Positions 63,801-64,000 of a stretch of 64,000 bases of DNA are shown here, in pieces (the first letter of the stretch is position 1; each line of letters starts with the position of its first letter). A program made the translations under genes and the position numbers. Origin of the DNA: Prevotella sp. (GTDB taxonomy: Bacteria > Bacteroidota > Bacteroidia > Bacteroidales > Bacteroidaceae); the NCBI GenBank assembly GCA_024682415.1, contig JAIKZG010000009.1:145257-209256 (forward strand), read 5' to 3'. The notes under the pieces were generated by a model. It was not told where the DNA came from, made no database searches, and worked only from the letters and a program-made list of their open reading frames with translations.

Positions 63801-64000
63801 TTATTATATGGTGTATCTTGCCGACGATGGCACTGTGGTGACCGATCATCTGCACCCTAAGCAGATTCTCGATTATATGCGTGCCGCCTGTGCCGGCAGA
63901 AATGAGCCTATAATGCCGCTGTGCAGCGCCTTTAATCGGGAAACGCGTGACGGCTGCAACATGAAGCATTATTCTCAGCTCCTGCAGAGTGCCATAAAGA
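60856..64000 (+). CDS. PLD-like/SNF2-family helicase, candidate defence gene (3' end outside window)
   Basis: Missing from the ORF track because no stop lies within the window. GTG at 60856 is the only sensible start: a stop lies at 60802 and no ATG intervenes. The ~1,048 visible residues begin with a phospholipase-D-like N-terminal region ('RGSKIEIAAASFSIYAYEVL', 'LRFIFTSPTF'). SF2/SNF2 motifs follow: I 'LADSVGLGKT' (near 280), II 'DESHNFRN' (near 366), III 'LSATPVNN', V 'GTDCISEGQNLQDCDYIINYD' and VI 'QRFGRIDRIGS'. Similar proteins often precede DUF4391, a DNA methyltransferase and a type-III-like restriction helicase in Bacteroidetes, so a restriction or defence operon may continue to the right; that is inference. 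Confidence 0.85.
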   Translation, partial: MNNEPKSFDNVNSRVIDDLRQTVTRGSKIEIAAASFSIYAYEVLKEELEQIDELRFIFTSPTFIKAKNESKEKREFYIPKLHRERNLYGSDFEIKLRNELSQKAIARECADWIRRKARFKTNITERMMNGMLNVKNSDNESFTYMPFNEFTTTEIGVGRSNKIPQLITKFPSPLAVAYLQNFENLWSDGKLFEDVTDTIVESIATVYNENSPEYIYFIALYNIFKDFLNDVSEDELPNEKTGFKDSVIWNKLYNFQKDAALAIINKLEKYNGCILADSVGLGKTFTALAVIKYYESRNKNVLVLCPKKLYNNWDTYHNDYVDNPLVKDRLNYKVLFHTDLSRNSGRSNDIDLSRYNWGNNDLLVIDESHNFRNGGNVDEDELEEADHINRYQRLMQNVIRKGVKTKVLMLSATPVNNRFNDLRNQLQLAYEGHTADFNNALETDKDIDNIFRDAQKAYNNWSKLDPEHRTTQRLLDSLDFDFFKMLDAVTIARSRRHIETYYDTKDVGKFPKRLAPVSRRPKLTDIPDAITFKGIAEKLLMLNYSVYAPSRFIHPSMLYKYNLKMGNSGSGISITGQEKGICKLMAVNMLKRLESSVNSFRLTLERVRATIEKQIAIVDDYVENHQAKSISAGEDYGMVAELDAEDSENAACVGNNMSIRLEDMDYASWKREMAEDLAVIDYLLRSISGISPIHDSKLRQLLGDLSHKIAHSINGNNRKILIFTAFSDTAEYLYQHIVEALNTATRGEVNVAMVTGNANKSTVKSIHGDFNKILTLFSPISKNKSTIYPEINDTIDVLIGTDCISEGQNLQDCDYIINYDIHWNPVRIIQRFGRIDRIGSRNEKIQLVNFWPDMELDEYIKLKGRVESRMRALNIVGGGDEDVLSPEQQADLDYRKQQLLKMQHEVVNIEDMNTGISITDLGLNEFRMDLLSYRKQHPNIDSAPFGMSAVTKGSSIVKPGVIFLLRNINNGVNIGQRNLIHPYYMVYLADDGTVVTDHLHPKQILDYMRAACAGRNEPIMPLCSAFNRETRDGCNMKHYSQLLQSAIK

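Overview
ORGANISM. The window looks like a chromosomal segment of a gut or rumen Bacteroidales bacterium, most likely Prevotellaceae (Prevotella or Segatella). This rests on recurrent promoters of the Bacteroidetes sigma-ABfr type (TTTG, 19-21 nt, TAnnTTTG), on gene neighbourhoods typical of the order (DUF2520-kdsC-maf; thrA-apgM-like-thrC; an HsdR_N-domain gene beside holA; rplU-rpmA), on families largely confined to Bacteroidetes (DUF4450, DUF4954, fimbrillin-like/FISUMP lipoproteins) and on plant-polysaccharide hydrolases. The species assignment is inference. No rRNA, tRNA, CRISPR array or transposase was seen. LAYOUT. 1-5.4 kb: co-directional envelope and housekeeping genes (SpoIID-like protein cut by the left edge, AmpG-like permease, nitroreductase, DUF2520, kdsC, maf). 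5.5-7.5 kb: a secreted GH127 arabinofuranosidase. 7.5-10.2 kb: a retroelement cassette of the diversity-generating (DGR) type: an Avd-like four-helix-bundle gene, a 385-nt structured intergenic region, a YMDD reverse transcriptase and an overlapping gene resembling the MutS mismatch-binding domain. It ends in a dispersed repeat that recurs at 60.1 kb. 10.8-33.6 kb: mostly housekeeping (DPP IV, uvrD/pcrA, mtgA, OmpA-like lipoprotein, proS, AspT/YidE-like transporter, DUF4954, hflX, nagB, asnS, an RsuA/RluB pseudouridine synthase with a long NRQGGY-repeat tail, purB, DUF4450 protein, gph-like HAD, FKBP). 33.6-36.2 kb: an accessory island with a 41-42-bp-period repeat array, a promoter, a long leader RNA with overlapping stems, a lipoprotein with a C-type-lectin-like FISUMP domain, and a 3' cluster of hairpins. 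36.2-44.3 kb: hemicellulose block (GH31 alpha-xylosidase-like, GH5, GH43), a second 41-bp-period array, an AraC-type regulator and a divergent phenolic acid decarboxylase. 44.4-60.0 kb: housekeeping (HsdR_N protein, holA, HTH regulator, pyrK-pyrD, dnaJ-grpE, ABC-F, rplU-rpmA, thrA/apgM-like/thrC, a methyltransferase). 60.0-64.0 kb: second copy of the dispersed repeat, a 136-nt imperfect hairpin with a possible alternative terminator-like pairing, and the start of a large PLD-SNF2 helicase that runs off the right edge, of a type often found in restriction/defence loci. HOW THE GENES WORK TOGETHER. The secreted GH127, GH31, GH5 and GH43 enzymes fit the release of xylose, arabinose and glucan fragments from plant cell walls. 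The phenolic acid decarboxylase next to them would detoxify ferulic and p-coumaric acids freed from the same material. The retroelement cassette and the lectin-fold lipoprotein share two 12-nt intergenic motifs, so a link between them is possible, but I found no template/variable repeat pair in the window and the link is unproven. The most unusual non-coding signal is a set of sequence-unrelated intergenic arrays that all repeat every 41-42 bp, about four helical turns; two of them lie just upstream of promoters.
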